This document shows, piece after piece, positions 35,245 to 47,962 of a stretch of 64,000 nt of DNA. Each line of letters starts with the position of its first letter. Within the stretch, counting starts at the first letter, position 1. This DNA is from Typhlomys cinereus (lineage: Eukaryota > Chordata > Mammalia > Rodentia > Platacanthomyidae). The stretch is from the NCBI GenBank assembly GCA_023101885.1, contig JALPQD010000006.1:13067585-13131584 (forward strand). Direction: 5' to 3'. The notes under the pieces were generated by a model, which worked only from the letters and a program-made list of their open reading frames with translations, had not been told where the DNA came from and ran no database searches. The translations under genes and the position numbers were made by a program.

Positions 35245-37149
35245 GTGTTGAAATTTGTTTGTATGTATAATGTCATATGCTTGTGAGAGAGAGCCCCCTG
35301 GCAACTGTGCTGACTTTGATTATTCACATGGAAACCACCTTCCCTCTTCTCTCTCCCAAGGGAAAAAGTTGTCACATGCATCACATGTGTACAAATTGCA
35401 AAAAGGGTATGTGGTGGGTACGGTTGCCTCCACTGAGAAGAATGCATCTAATTCTAGGCAGCCTAGGTGGGCTCAGAAGGCATAGCCACCTACTGTAGGC
35501 AAGGAGCATAAGATATCCTTGCTAATCAGCTACACTTCCTGGATGCCAATATTTTAACCGCCTCAATCCCAGCTATTACTTCAGTGTAAAACCATTTTAA
35601 GTTGAAGCCTAGGAAAGGGATAAGGATAATCTGGAGCCATGGTAAGTTGAAGAAAGGACTAAGATCAATGTAGGACCTGGGCTTTGCTGGTTGAGAGGAT
35701 GGTGTGTGTGGGGAGGGGCAAGTGGCTAAGATTGAAAAAACCTTCAGTCTCCATCTTTGCCTGGGGTCTTGTCTGGACCTGGTGAACCACTGAAAACCTC
35801 CCTGGAGAATGCTATTGTTTAGCAGTCATGTTTGGTCTTACCACTTGTGCTGTAGTTATAATATTGCTAAACAAGGAAGTTAGCATCCCTTAAAAGTTTT
35901 TGACTTTCAGTCTACCTGGTTCAGGGGAACAGCAGGTTAATCTAGCTCTTTATCATTTAAATTCATAAAAACCACCTACTCTAGCATCTTTGTTAAATTC
36001 CTTTTGCTTTCCTTCTTTCCGTGTGCTTTCCTTCCTTCTTCCGTGACAGAAGGGCATGGAGAAGCAACCCCTGAGCACCACTGAGAATCCTCCCGTGACC
36101 TGTATAAGCAGCATTTCATAGGTTCCAAAGGATAACTAGCCTGCTCCAGGCAGCCAGTCAGGCTACTTCGGCCAAAGGACTCTTACAGCTATTTTTTTTT
36201 TTCTTCTTACTTATGGAAGCTCAGGAACTTGCTATTGGCCAGTCACGTAGAGCTTATCTTTCAGGAGTCTAGACAACATCCCTTTTCCTCCCCAGTCCTG
36301 GGCAGTATACTTGACTAGATGTCAGAATGCCTGGACTCTCTTAAGGTGTCACTTTGGACAGGCCTATAGATCTTGAGGTGTGATCCAGATGCTAAGGTTC
36401 TATTATTCACATTCACCATGGTGGAGTCAAGCTTTACTGTCTATGCTATAAACTCAGGAAAAAGTATTTTCATTAGCTGTCAGACTATAGGCCAATGCAA
36501 GAAATGGCATTTCTTTCTTTTGAAATGGAGGCAGGGGGGCAGGGGTGACCACTACTGATGGCAGAAAAGAACATGAGGGAAAGACAAAGAAAACATTGTC
36601 AGCTGTGGTGTACAGGTCAGAGAGCGCAGAAGACCAGGGCTGGGACAGAAGCCTGATTTGATAGACTGATGTGCTTGAGTGAAAGATGGCTGGGAAGTGC
36701 CATAGGACACATAACCTGAATGTTAGATGTAGATGCTGTTTTTAAAATTAATTGAAGGAGCGATGACTATTCTAAAGACTCACTAGAGATCTAAGGCTTC
36801 TGTACCATGACATAAATACTTCTCCCAGGTGTTAACCTTCAGCAAAATAAATAAATAATTAAAAATAAGAAACGAAAACAGCAACAACCAAAAAAAACCT
36901 TGGCTAAAACAACTATAGAGTTTTTGATTATAAACCAAGAACGCCTTGATCACAGTCATCTTGAGGTGACTGGAGAGAGGGAAGGGATGCGCTCTTTGAA
37001 CCACGTTACTGAGAGAGAAATCTTCAAAGAGTTTAATAGGGGGATAAGCTTCTGAGGAATCAAAAGAGGGGATCATTTCCAGTAAGAGGAGACATGTGAC
37101 TGGTACCTTCAGTTGGCATGCCAGGGAAAGAGAAATTCTAGGCAGGATC
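35245..37149. other. Unique non-coding DNA
   Basis: No gene. A weak MIR-like stretch at about 36310-36420 ('tgtcagaatgcctggactct', 'gtgtcactttggacaggcc') is too poor to call. There is a T-run at 36191-36201. Confidence 0.5.
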
Positions 37150-37330
37150 AGTTATGTGATTTATAGTGCTCAAGGCCAAATGCAAAATGTGGGATCCTCT
37201 ATTAGGAATTATTAAGCATTTTAAGGCAGTCACAGAGAAGCATTCAGTTAAGCATGGGGTCCTGAGTTAACCATTAGGCCCTGAGTTAACCATAGGGCCT
37301 TGTGCAGTGTCACAGGTTGGATACTCGTGA
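37150..37330 (+). repeat. Possible old interspersed repeat with 19-bp duplication
   Basis: 'agtgctcaaggccaaatgca', 'aagcattttaaggcagtcac', 'agagaagcattcagttaagc' and 'ccttgtgcagtgtcacaggt' resemble an old mammal-wide repeat whose name I cannot fix. Within it 'cctgagttaaccat' at 37261 is repeated at 37280. Confidence 0.4.
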
Positions 37331-37988
37331 GATTGACCCTGGTTCTAGTTAGTATTTTTAACCAAGACTTTAATAGTCCCAACATACCTAAGACAAAAAT
37401 TTCAAAACACGCACCATGTTCTCAGACTTCTCAGTTAACTCTCTCCTCATAGAGTTAGGTGCCAGCTGAATTATACAACAAGGACCAGAAAAATCTGGGG
37501 TTTGCCAGCACAGTAGATGGGCTATAACCACACTGATTATCAGCTTCGTTTGCTGTATCCACTAATTCCTACTGTTGTTACAACCAAAAGATGCCCAGGA
37601 CATCAATGTCTGGGAAACACATTTTTATAAAAATACAAATCCAAACAAGAAATTGTTAAAGAGAAGCTAGACTTCCTGGATGCGAGTTCTGTCCCTGACT
37701 TCTTTTGGCCTCACTTGAGCAAGTCTTGGGCATGTAAACGTGGGTTCAGAAGCACAGGTGAGGCACTACAAGAACTCTTTTTCAATTTGGGAGAAGACAA
37801 AGGAAATAGGAGACACTGCTTCCTGCATAGGAGACACTCACTCATTTCACTACCAGCATGCTTGTTCCTTCACTCTCCTTCTGCTAAGTGGAGCTATGAC
37901 CTCACTCTTCACGGAAGCTAAATTTCTTTACTGGGTACTTGGAAGGGTCCAAAGAAAAGCTATTAGTTAACAGTCATGACTAAAAAAA
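37331..37988. other. Unique non-coding DNA
   Basis: No gene. A MIR-like phrase at about 37670-37735 ('gcgagttctgtccctgactt', 'cacttgagcaagtcttgggc') is possible. Confidence 0.45.
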
Positions 37989-38249
37989 GATCACATTTAT
38001 TTACTTCGTGTATGTGTACAAGAGGGCACGTGAGTGTGTGTGCCTATAGAGGTCCAAGGGTGACATCAGAAGTCTTCCTAGATTGCTCTATGTCCTTATT
38101 GTTTTGCTCGGGAGTTCCCCAGGCACTACCTTTCAGGGATGGAAGTACAGGCCAACACCATATTGGCTCTGAATTTTTTATATAAGATCTGGGAATCTCA
38201 ACTCAGACCCTTTTGCCTGATAACCTTCTGGTTATCTCCCCAGCCCCCC
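37989..38249 (-). repeat. Long-body SINE, minus strand, deletion type
   Basis: The minus strand reads 'ggggggctggggagataacc' at the head, 'gggaactcccgagcaaaaca' joined to 'ataaggacatagagcaatct', then 'cttctgatgtcacccttgga' and a CA/GT tail. It has the same internal junction as the plus-strand copies at 6041, 29440 and 58593. Confidence 0.82.
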
Positions 38250-39339
38250 AAATTATATTTCTTTATCTTCACCCTGCCTTCTTCATGTCATTCTCATTCT
38301 ATTGAGGTCTGATTGGAGAAAGAAGAAATTTAAGAGCCAACACCAGCAACAAAATGACTCACAGTATGACAGAGGAAGATGGATATGGCCTCATTTCCAA
38401 CCAGAATCTTATATATACTGAGCATGTTTGCTGTTAGTACAGGCCAATATAGCTCAGGCAGATGATCAGGGTGTTGGTATAGGATGATGTCAATCTTATC
38501 CTTTCTATATCTGCCTTTGTCTGAATTTCTAAAAAAACAAATAAGTGTGTGAACTTTTCCTAGGAAGATGAACACATATCTATTTGCCCAGATAGGGCAC
38601 CAATGATAGACCAAGGAAAAGATTCCACTCACACGTAGCTTGGCCAACCAATAATTTAATTAAAATTACTTACAGAAGCATGGACAACTTCAAGTAGCTA
38701 CGCCATTGAAGGAAACATCTCTTTCTCAGAAAAAGTCAAATGTCTGTATATACTCAGGGAAAGCTGGGGTCTCCCTGCTAGCTAGCAACTATTAACTGCC
38801 TAGGAATCTGTGGTGAAGGGTCTAGCTTTGTGCAGTTCTCCTAGGGTAATCACAACTGCTGAGTGTGTTCAAGAAGGCGAAGATCATACTATGTCTGTAG
38901 ACAGTACTCCACTGCCACTAGTTGACTTCTATAGACAGTAAGGTGGAAATAGACTAATTGCTATATCTGGATTTTAAAAAGATATTTATTGCAAAGCTTG
39001 TCCTTTATTTTGCTTAATAGTTTAGTACTGTGACATGTAAGGCTACTTGGATCCTTAAGTATATGGAAGCATGTTTGAATCTCCACATTCATGGTTGGAT
39101 TTCAAGACCTTCCATTTCACAAAGATGAAAGATGTTAGTCATCAGTTTCAAGGGTTTTAACATTTGGTAATTAGCAGAGGAGGTCTTAGAATGTAAAAGC
39201 AAGTGACTGACCTTCACAACAGATGCATGCATACAACCCTGATTCATTTATTTTAAAATCATTCTCCCCTGCTGTAAAGAGATAGCTATAATATATACAT
39301 CTATATATGTGCACACAAACAGCTTTAGCAATACCGCTG
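38250..39339. other. Unique non-coding DNA
   Basis: No gene supported. The 105-codon minus-strand frame at 38330-38647 has no recognised domain. Confidence 0.5.
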
Positions 39340-39480
39340 TGAAGCAGATGAGGATAGATGGTTTTCTATTTATTTGACAAATACACTATTATATAGACAG
39401 GTTAAGCAATTTGTCCTGTAAGGAAGGTGGAGTTGGGAAAATTTTGCTCCTCTGTCATACCAGTCTGGGACTAGAAAGCC
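39340..39480 (-). repeat. Possible MIR, minus strand
   Basis: 'tatagacaggttaagcaatt' then 'tgtcctgtaaggaaggtgga' and 'accagtctgggactagaaag' follow the MIR reverse order but are diverged. Confidence 0.45.
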
Positions 39481-42400
39481 ATCATTGCTTCTAGTGACCT
39501 GATCTACATGTTGGACAATGTGATTTTCCTGAAGTCGCATTTTACACACTCTCTCTCTCTCCTTCCGTCTTCCTCTCTCTGTCTCTCTGCAATTTTATGA
39601 ACTATTGGTAATTGTGTCTGCTCTAAATTTATACTTGTTTTTCATGAGGTCTGATGGGTTTTAGCTTTTAACGAGAGCATAGGAAAAAAAGAACATCTCT
39701 GAAATACGTAATTACAAATAATGCTGGAACACTTTGTTTGAGTTAATGTCACTATAAAGTTGATGTTGGTTCCAGGGATGTCTTGGACTCCCCTTTCACA
39801 TGAGCTAGCCTACTGGTTCTGAAGTGATACAGCAGGAGGCACAGATTTCTCTGCCCTGCTCATCAGTAACCACTGTTCTTCCAAGACCCCAGACAAAGGC
39901 CAGAGCTCGTGTTGTACCTTTTCACAGAACTGCTTTAACTGAAAGATGTCCTGCATCAGACATCAGGGCTGTGCCCTCCAAGTCCCTGACCTGAGATGGT
40001 TTTTCTTTGTCTTGGCTCATGTTTGCATGCCACTTTACGTGTTTGATAAACAGTGAGCTCCACTGTCATTTAGCCAGACACAGACTATTTTGGTATTATG
40101 TTAACTCTTTGTTATCTCTTCTGCCAATTATTTTGTCTGATTAAAAAAGAAATCCAAGTTTCTCACCTCTTGTCATATTTCTGGTTAATGTTACTCAATG
40201 GTATCTAGTAAGTGCTTGAGAAACACAATTTCATTTTAATAAATACTAAACATAACAAAGGTAAACCAGTGGAGGACAGCATACCATTAATTTTGAATCC
40301 ACACCTAATGTATACTTAGCTCTGAATTTTTTTTCCATTCTTCTTCATTTATTTCTGAATACCATCTGTTGAGTTATTCACACAAATTTCAAAATAATTA
40401 GATCAAAGCTATGAATTTCCTTTCTTATGGCCAGACCTATAATCCCTGCAGCAGGACAACATGTGAGTAATGTCTGCTATGCGAAACTGGCTTTGGGATT
40501 CCTGCTTCAGGACACTGTGCTACCTCCCCAAAGCTGCTTCTCATTAGGACCCAGACTCCACTGGCAAAGCCTTGACTGCCTGTCATCCCATCAGGTACCT
40601 CTCTCCAGCTGCCACTCAGACATGCAGAGCGTGCATTTAGGGACGACACACAGTGGCGGGCGGGCGAAAGGATACAGAGCTGTCGTACCACGGAATGCAT
40701 TGTAAGGACGCAGTTACACAGCAACTGCTTTGCTCTTTTATATTCCAGGCAGCACACCGATGAATATAATTCATAATGAACATATTCAACATTTTTTCCA
40801 TCAGTTCAATACATTATTCATAAATATTAGAGAAGGGAAAGACTTAGTAGATTACTGAGCTCAGACCTTCTTTTTGCACTTCTCTTTCCCCCAACTGTTG
40901 ATGCTAGCTCAAAAACCCAAACCCAAACAAAAACCCACCAACAATAGCAATAACAGAACAAAACAAACAAAAACATTTGAAGAAAACAACAAACTCAGAA
41001 CTTATACTCTGGCTGGGGTAGGAAGGTAAGGAACGACTGTGTGTATCTATGTAGAAAGCTGAGGGCGGCGGGCTGACTCTTGACTAAAAAGACCAAGAGG
41101 GGATGGTCACTTTCCCATGTTGAGATTCCAACCCTGGGCAAAGCTCATGAGGTAACACCAACTCTTTGGCTATGTTTACTGCCTGACTCTGCAACCTGGT
41201 GAGGACTCAGAACTTGGACACTTCTCTCTAGTTAGAATTTGGGCCACTGATGAGGATGACAAGAGAGAAAGTGTGTGAATGAACAGAGAGTTAAAACTCC
41301 TAGAGAATGCTCTCTGGGATTATCCGTACTACAGGAAAACTCTGCAGATGCTGCTGTCTCTCTAGAGGAATAAATGCTTGCATTTTAATATTCTCAGCAG
41401 CTGGTTCCTGTTGAATGCCATCAGGATGATTCAGCCACCCACCAGGAACACCAGTAACAGCAAGTGCACACACAGAAATCTGTGAAACTTTCTTCTCTTT
41501 ATGCCAACACTATTACTCTGGCAAAGTCAAAAATCTTCACTGAATTACCAGCTTTACTAAATGTAACCTTGTTCTCATCATAAATACCAGCTTACTCCCA
41601 AATAAATGGGACTTCTGGCTGATTAAAATGCAACATTCTTCTCAACTTGAGCACACCCTGCTACCAGTCTCAGCTCTTCGTGTCCATATCTCCCTCTTTC
41701 ATTTTCTCACTGTGCAGTGCCACCTTATAGGACCAACATCCACATACACTCAGAGTCTAGCGTACATACTGCCCTGCCTATCACTGAACCTATGCATGTA
41801 ATAGCATATCTCTGCCTTTATCTGCCTGAAGTTATTATTTTATCATTTTCATGTTTTCAGAGGTTTTCCATTTACATAAGATGTAGTTACATACCTGGGA
41901 AAACAGCAATGTGCAGATAAAGTGAACTGACCATAAACCTCATTAATACAGAATTACGATGCCATATTCTAGCTGATTAAAAATTCTCTACCTGTCCTTC
42001 CAAATTTAGACCAGATTATACCCTGAAGGGACGAAAATGCCAAAGATGACAGCTAGCTATCAAAATTGTCTCACTGCCTTATTTTCATGTCTCCAAAGGA
42101 AAATCTAAGGACATTCAACATAGATTCAGGTGCTCTCAGTGGCCATGAAAATATATGACAGAAGAGGGAATCTATAAATGTAACGAATACACAATTGGCT
42201 TGTAACAAATGCAACCAAAATTAAATTTGAGATCTTGACCTGCTCTCCAAAGTAAAAGTTTCTAGTTCAGGCTACAGAGAGTGATATAACAAGCTCATTA
42301 ATCACATAAACTAGAGATCCAAGCAGGCACTTCTGGGGCTGCAAACAACCATCCTAAGGAGTTGGGGAGGGGTCTGTGGGGAACCTGAAAAATAATGTGG

Positions 42401-42689
42401 CATTAACAGTCTATGGTGAACAGCACTGTTATCTTTGATGGTATACCTGAGACAGACACTAGTCATGACCTGCTGGTATAAATCTCAAAGACAGAATTTA
42501 AAGATGTCTGTGAGGTACAATAAAGATTTGGATAAGAAGGATGTCTGTACCTCCCAAACATCTTTCAATGTATAGAACGATTTTTATAACATTCCTATTA
42601 AACAAAAGTCATCTGTATATAGAATGATGAGATACTGAACTCCTTCTATGACTTTAAGAATTTCATTAGTGAGGAAGAGTCTAGAGGCA
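39481..42689. other. Unique non-coding DNA with small simple repeats
   Basis: No gene. There is a CT-rich patch at 39551-39588 and an A/C-rich low-complexity patch at 40910-40978. Overlapping frames on the two strands at 40427-40757 are not supported by any recognised domain. Confidence 0.5.
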
Positions 42690-42897
42690 GGATAATATTA
42701 ATGATAGCAGTGGTAACAACAATAATACTGAATGATGACCATGAACTATTCATTACACTAAGCACTGCATAAATGGCATTTCATAAAGTCATTGTAACAC
42801 CACAGAGAGGAGGGCATCATTTTCCCCCTTACAGATGTGGAAAGCGAGGTGCAACAAAATAAAGTATGTTGCCAAAAATTATATAGAACTATTCTTT
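42690..42897 (-). repeat. MIR SINE, minus strand, long copy
   Basis: 'actaagcactgcataaatgg', 'catttcataaagtcattgta', 'cccccttacagatgtggaaa' and 'tgttgccaaaaattatatag' cover most of the reverse-complement MIR. Confidence 0.75.
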
Positions 42898-45800
42898 ATG
42901 CTACAAATAAACACACAAACAGCTAATCTAGAAAACTGAGCATGAGAGAGTCATTCAAAGACCAAGTATCAAATAAATAAAGGAGGCAGAATTTGCTTCT
43001 GTTTGCAGCCTCAGGGGGAAAGAAAGGATGGGAAAATGGGGTGTATGCTTTGAAATAAGAGCGAGTCTAGCATGCAATGTGTGTCAGGCTTGTGAGTCAG
43101 CATTGCCTGAGTAGAAGTCATACGTTCCTAATAGAACACACTAGCTATGCAGCAGGTTTCTAGGAGGACAAAAGGACATCTTTCTAAAAGAAAATTCTGA
43201 TAACAAAGTTTCTCCTTCCTTTCCTTCCCCCCTTTCTTTTCTTTTCCTTTTCTAAATCCCTCTTTTTTCTTTCTTTTTTTTGAGGAAAAGGGTAAGAAGA
43301 AAAAATGAGCAGTAAGACTATGGGCGGGGGAGGGGAGGAGAAGAGAACAGCTGGAGCTCCAGAGACTCTGGGGTGCCTTTCCTAGCCACAGAGACTGTCC
43401 CCCCTTTGGGGAGAGGGTCATTGATACCAGGACAGAAATTCCAAGGGTTTGCCTTCCCTCTTTTCTTCTTGAATTATTTCTGGGACACTGTCTACCATGT
43501 AGCTCTGCAGATGTGTCTCAGGGAAGGAGTACACGATTAGAAAACTTTCTGTCTGGTTCAAGTCTTGCTCTTCTCAACTAAAGAATATATTGTTACTTCT
43601 TTCGGTGTAAGGTCTCTTATTGGCAAAGCTAGTAGTTTAATCCCAGATAGAATAACCTAATCTACTGGGTCTCTGCTCTTTCTGATAAAATTAAACATTA
43701 TTTTTTTCTTTAAATAATGCAGTTTTTCAACATTAAACTTTTAAATTTGTATGGCTTCACTTTCTCTATGTTTTAAGTTTCGTTTCAAATTTTGTTCTCC
43801 AAATACAAATCACACACCCACACCCACACACACACACACACTGTACAGAACACACATAATTAAATTTGCAAGGTATTATATCAAACAGTCCAGTACCTTT
43901 CTCCAAAAAGCTGGTTAACCTACTAGCTCATATTGAGACATCTAAAGCTCCTTCACTCTTCAAGATGCAGTGATTAGGATTCTATGATGCTGACATTTGC
44001 TTTGCCGATATTTAAAGCGGGGCTTTTCAACTTCAAACAATACCATAACAAATTGCTATAACAATTACACTTACATGAATCTTTAAGTAGAGATGCATAA
44101 CAGCTCTTGATAACTATTATCACACTGGACAGCCAAAGCTCTCATGGTGTTGTCTAACTTCTTGCAACAGCGGAATTCTAGAGTTGATTATAGGAGAAAT
44201 ACTATCTATCCACTTGGAAATTGATTGATTCCTATTTTCCATCTGATAGTTTTGAGCCTCACCACAGCTTTAAGTATTTCCAATCACTAGGCAGTACCAT
44301 CCACTGTCTCACGGCTTCTGCGTCACCTCATAACTTTTCCTACCGAATTCATGCTTACTGATATAATCACAGGTGCTTCACTTTAGTTATATATTTACCA
44401 CAGTGCTTGTTGGAATTCTCATCATTACTATTATGCCTTATTTCAACCAAAGTAAATGTGCTTATGCATTCTGTTGTAATTTTAATTTCTGTAGCTTTCA
44501 TCTAGATAGAAAATTTTTATTTTACAAGATCAATACATACTTAGTCAGCTAAATGACTCTGTTAAATCAGTGGACGATGGTACAAAACCTTAAGACTGAA
44601 AGATGTTTGAAAATCACCAGAGCAGCGTTTCACTGGTGTTGAATCCACAGGTCCAAAATCATTAATGTTACTTAATCATTCAAAGTGAACAGCTAATGCA
44701 CTAGATCTAAAATATGTACAATCTATAACTATGCATGCGTTGAATTTCATCAATTGGCAAGGCTGTGTGTGTCAAAATATTTTATATAATGTATAGGTTG
44801 CAGATATCTTTACATTTTGTTTTTTTATGGTCATGATAGATTTATCTAAATAAATGTACAATAGTTTAGCTATAGAAAATACAGTTTAAATAAAAAAGTT
44901 GAATAGTTGGCATTTCATTGTTGCTATTTTGAAGACTAACAATGCCACCTTATAAAAGACATTTATTTTTATGTTCATTCTGAAGTGTAGAGTTTCAGGA
45001 CTGGGAATGGATTACAGATTGTTCTCTCCTGGTTATCTGGCTTTAAGTATATTGATCATTTTATCATTTTCTTGTTTTAAACTGCTTTAAGCACAGCACA
45101 AATGTCATTCTCATCATGCCAGAAATGGGCTTGGAATTGATTTTGAGTTTCCATCAATTTTACTCTTTGCTCTCTTTGAGAAGTTTTTCACTTGTTTGAA
45201 TTCAAAAAGATAGTTTTGCTCAAAAGATTTGAGAGTACAACATTTTGGAAATCTAACTGCCCCCCCCCAAAAAAAAACCACAAGAAAAAACGAACCAAAA
45301 CAAGACCTCAGATATCCTACTTTACAAGAGAATAACATTTATTCAATTTATTACCATGGAATTTATTCAAATTGGTGGAGAATAATTCATCCAAATGCAG
45401 TTTCAAGGGCTCGCTCCCTCTTTCTCTTCACGTGAGTGTTCGGTGAAGCATGCATCTTCTGAGAAGCCTGCCTGATTGGTCCAGGTTGGCACTGTTTCAG
45501 TGTTTGGCCTACAGCGGCTAGGAATCATTTTGTCTCATCCTCTCTATTTTCCTGGATTGTATCTCATTCAGACATGTCGTGTGCAAAGGAGATCCATGTC
45601 CTTTAAAAATCCTGTTTCCTTTGGTATAAGCGCCACGGTCAGTCTTTTTTGGCCAAAGGATCTTAACAAGTTTTAACAAGAACTATTTAGTAATATCTCC
45701 ACTCTGTGAGAAGATATTAGGTCAAGGAAGATAATTTATTACATGTAGTATAAACACATTTACCTTTCTGGCACCAGGGAAGGATATGACCAGACTTATT

Positions 45801-46779
45801 CTACTGGTGCTGAAAATACTATATAACACAGATGAGAATTCTGTGGCAAATATTCATTTTGATTAATTTAAAAAGAAAAAAACAAGCATTTTTCCCATAT
45901 TAAAACAGATACCAGTGATCTATTTTCGATGATTTTTAACCTCCATGAATGTATCTTAAAAATATAACTGCTTTGCCCCCACAGTACTATCACAATTCAG
46001 AATTTTTCACATTTCAGCCAGGTTCTATAGAACAACTAGATGAAACAATTTCATTCCAGTATTAAGCTTCCTTTGCAGATAAAATGAAAGGAGGCATCGC
46101 AGTTCAAAGAGCTTACTAGATTTGTATGGGCTGTACCTTTTTCTAGGTTTACAGTATAGTTACTGCTGTGATAACTGCTAAGATTTAACTCCACACTTAT
46201 GATTGTCAACAAACGGGGAGAAATTTAGATAGGTAAAGTTCATTTCATAATCCATCCTTACTGAACCTTGTACTGTTCTGTTTTGGAACAAATGCTTCAT
46301 GTCTCTTAGGAAGTGACAAGAAATCTCTTCCTCCAGTTACATAGGCATCTGTCTCACATGTGTAGCATGACACACCTTAAAACAGAAAGCCCGATAAACT
46401 ATAGTGGGACATTAATTTAAACACAGTCTTAGGGGGAAGAGCTCCATCTACTGAATCAGTTAGCTCATAGTTTACACCCTACAGTTATCCCATTCACTCC
46501 TTTCAACCACTTAGAAGCCTTCAAGAGAACAGAAAAGTTGCAGACCTGACCATCTAAAACCCCAGGTGTGAGCTGGATGCTTTTTTGGATATATCCCAGA
46601 TACTGGAATTCCTTTTATACTTCCCAATTTCCAAAATTTTCCATGATTTCAAAAGAAAATAAAAACAGAATATTTGGCTATGTGGATCATCGCTTGGAGA
46701 CAACAGAAACTCATTGGCATTGAAAGAAACAACTTAGATAACAGAAGCAAAAACTAGGCAAGGAAAAGCTCTGTACCTG
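42898..46779. other. Long AT-rich unique non-coding DNA
   Basis: No gene. It contains a pyrimidine-rich tract at about 43209-43281 (made into a K/G-rich frame on the minus strand), a (CA)n at about 43811-43842, and adjoining C9 and A8 runs at about 45261-45279. Confidence 0.5.
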
Positions 46780-46783
46780 CAGG

Positions 46784-47080
46784 TTGAGCAAACTGCAGAA
46801 GATGCCATGCACAAAGAAGTTTCTCTTCCTACCTTGTGTCACTGCAGGGGAAGGCTGCAGCCACCAGGACCAGCTCTCTGGCTCTCCTTGGCTGCAGTGT
46901 TGGTATGGCTGTGGGAATTCGATGTGGCTTCATGAGATTATGAGGAATAAGCTTCAAGCCGAAAAAGTCACAAATGAAATTCGAGGGGGAAAAAGTATCA
47001 AAACAGCTGATCATATTGGAGAAGCTCTTGGCATTTTCTACATATGCCACAGTTTTGTTCGCTATTTCCCGATTCCGTGA
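46784..47080 (+). other. Unique block with open frames on both strands, not called a gene
   Basis: A 98-codon frame on plus and a 73-codon frame on minus (46829-47050) overlap. The plus product is Cys- and His-containing but matches nothing I recognise. No Kozak-like start, splice pair or poly(A) signal stands out. The block is less AT-rich than its surroundings and could be a conserved non-coding element, an exon or chance. Confidence 0.25.
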
Positions 47081-47106
47081 TCAGAAAAAAATGATCATAT
47101 TGTGTT

Positions 47107-47137
<31 letters not shown>

Positions 47138-47142
47138 GAGTT
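47107..47142 (+). repeat. (TTTA)n microsatellite
   Basis: About seven TTTA/ATTT units ending in a T/A-run. Confidence 0.95.
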
Positions 47143-47920
47143 ACTCATAGTAAGTGAAGGCAAACAGACCCAGGAGAAGAAAGGCAATGTCTCCTACTTG
47201 TTCAAGAACTCTCCAGGGAACCACAGGTTAAAAAGTTTATTCCTTAGAATACTGAAAACATAGAGAAGCGATACAAAAGAAAAGGATGGTCACACTCTTT
47301 CTAGACTAGAAAAGTAAAAAAACAAAAAACCCAACTCCAAAAATCCTTAACACAGTAGAAGATACACAGAAGCAAGTTGAATATTACTATAACTGTGCAA
47401 AATACAGGCATGTATAAGACTTAGGAAAATAAAAATGAAGGTAAATTACTAGACTATAAGTAGATGTTTACAAACATAAGTACATATTAAATAATCAGAA
47501 AAATTACCAATTTATTAGATTTTTAAATTACAGAGAAATTATGATAAATTATGTAAAATATAATAAAATTTAAGTTTGCATCAATGCTAATTTTTCATGT
47601 AAAAACAATTAATATAAATACAAAGTTGTTTTGTGTGTCTCTGTGTGCCTATACTCCTGCATATATATATGTACATGTATGCACATGCCTGCACAGAGTA
47701 GACAGGTAGACACTGAAGGATGATATGTTGAATGAAAACTAAAACTTGGAATTACATCAAACTAAGGATTATGAAAATATCAGCATTAATCTGATAATCT
47801 TTCTAATGTACTAAATTTTCAGATTTTATTTTAAAGCACAAAAAGAAAAACAATTTAGAAAAGCATTGCCTATCAATACATAAAAAAAGCATTTTCCATT
47901 TATTAGACTATTTAGAGTTC

Positions 47921-47921
<1 letters not shown>
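47143..47921. other. AT-rich unique DNA
   Basis: Very AT-rich, particularly 47430-47630. No gene and no named repeat recognised. Confidence 0.5.

Positions 47922-47961
<40 letters not shown>
47922..47961 (+). repeat. (CA)n microsatellite
   Basis: About 19 uninterrupted CA units. Confidence 0.97.
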
Positions 47962-47962
<1 letters not shown>

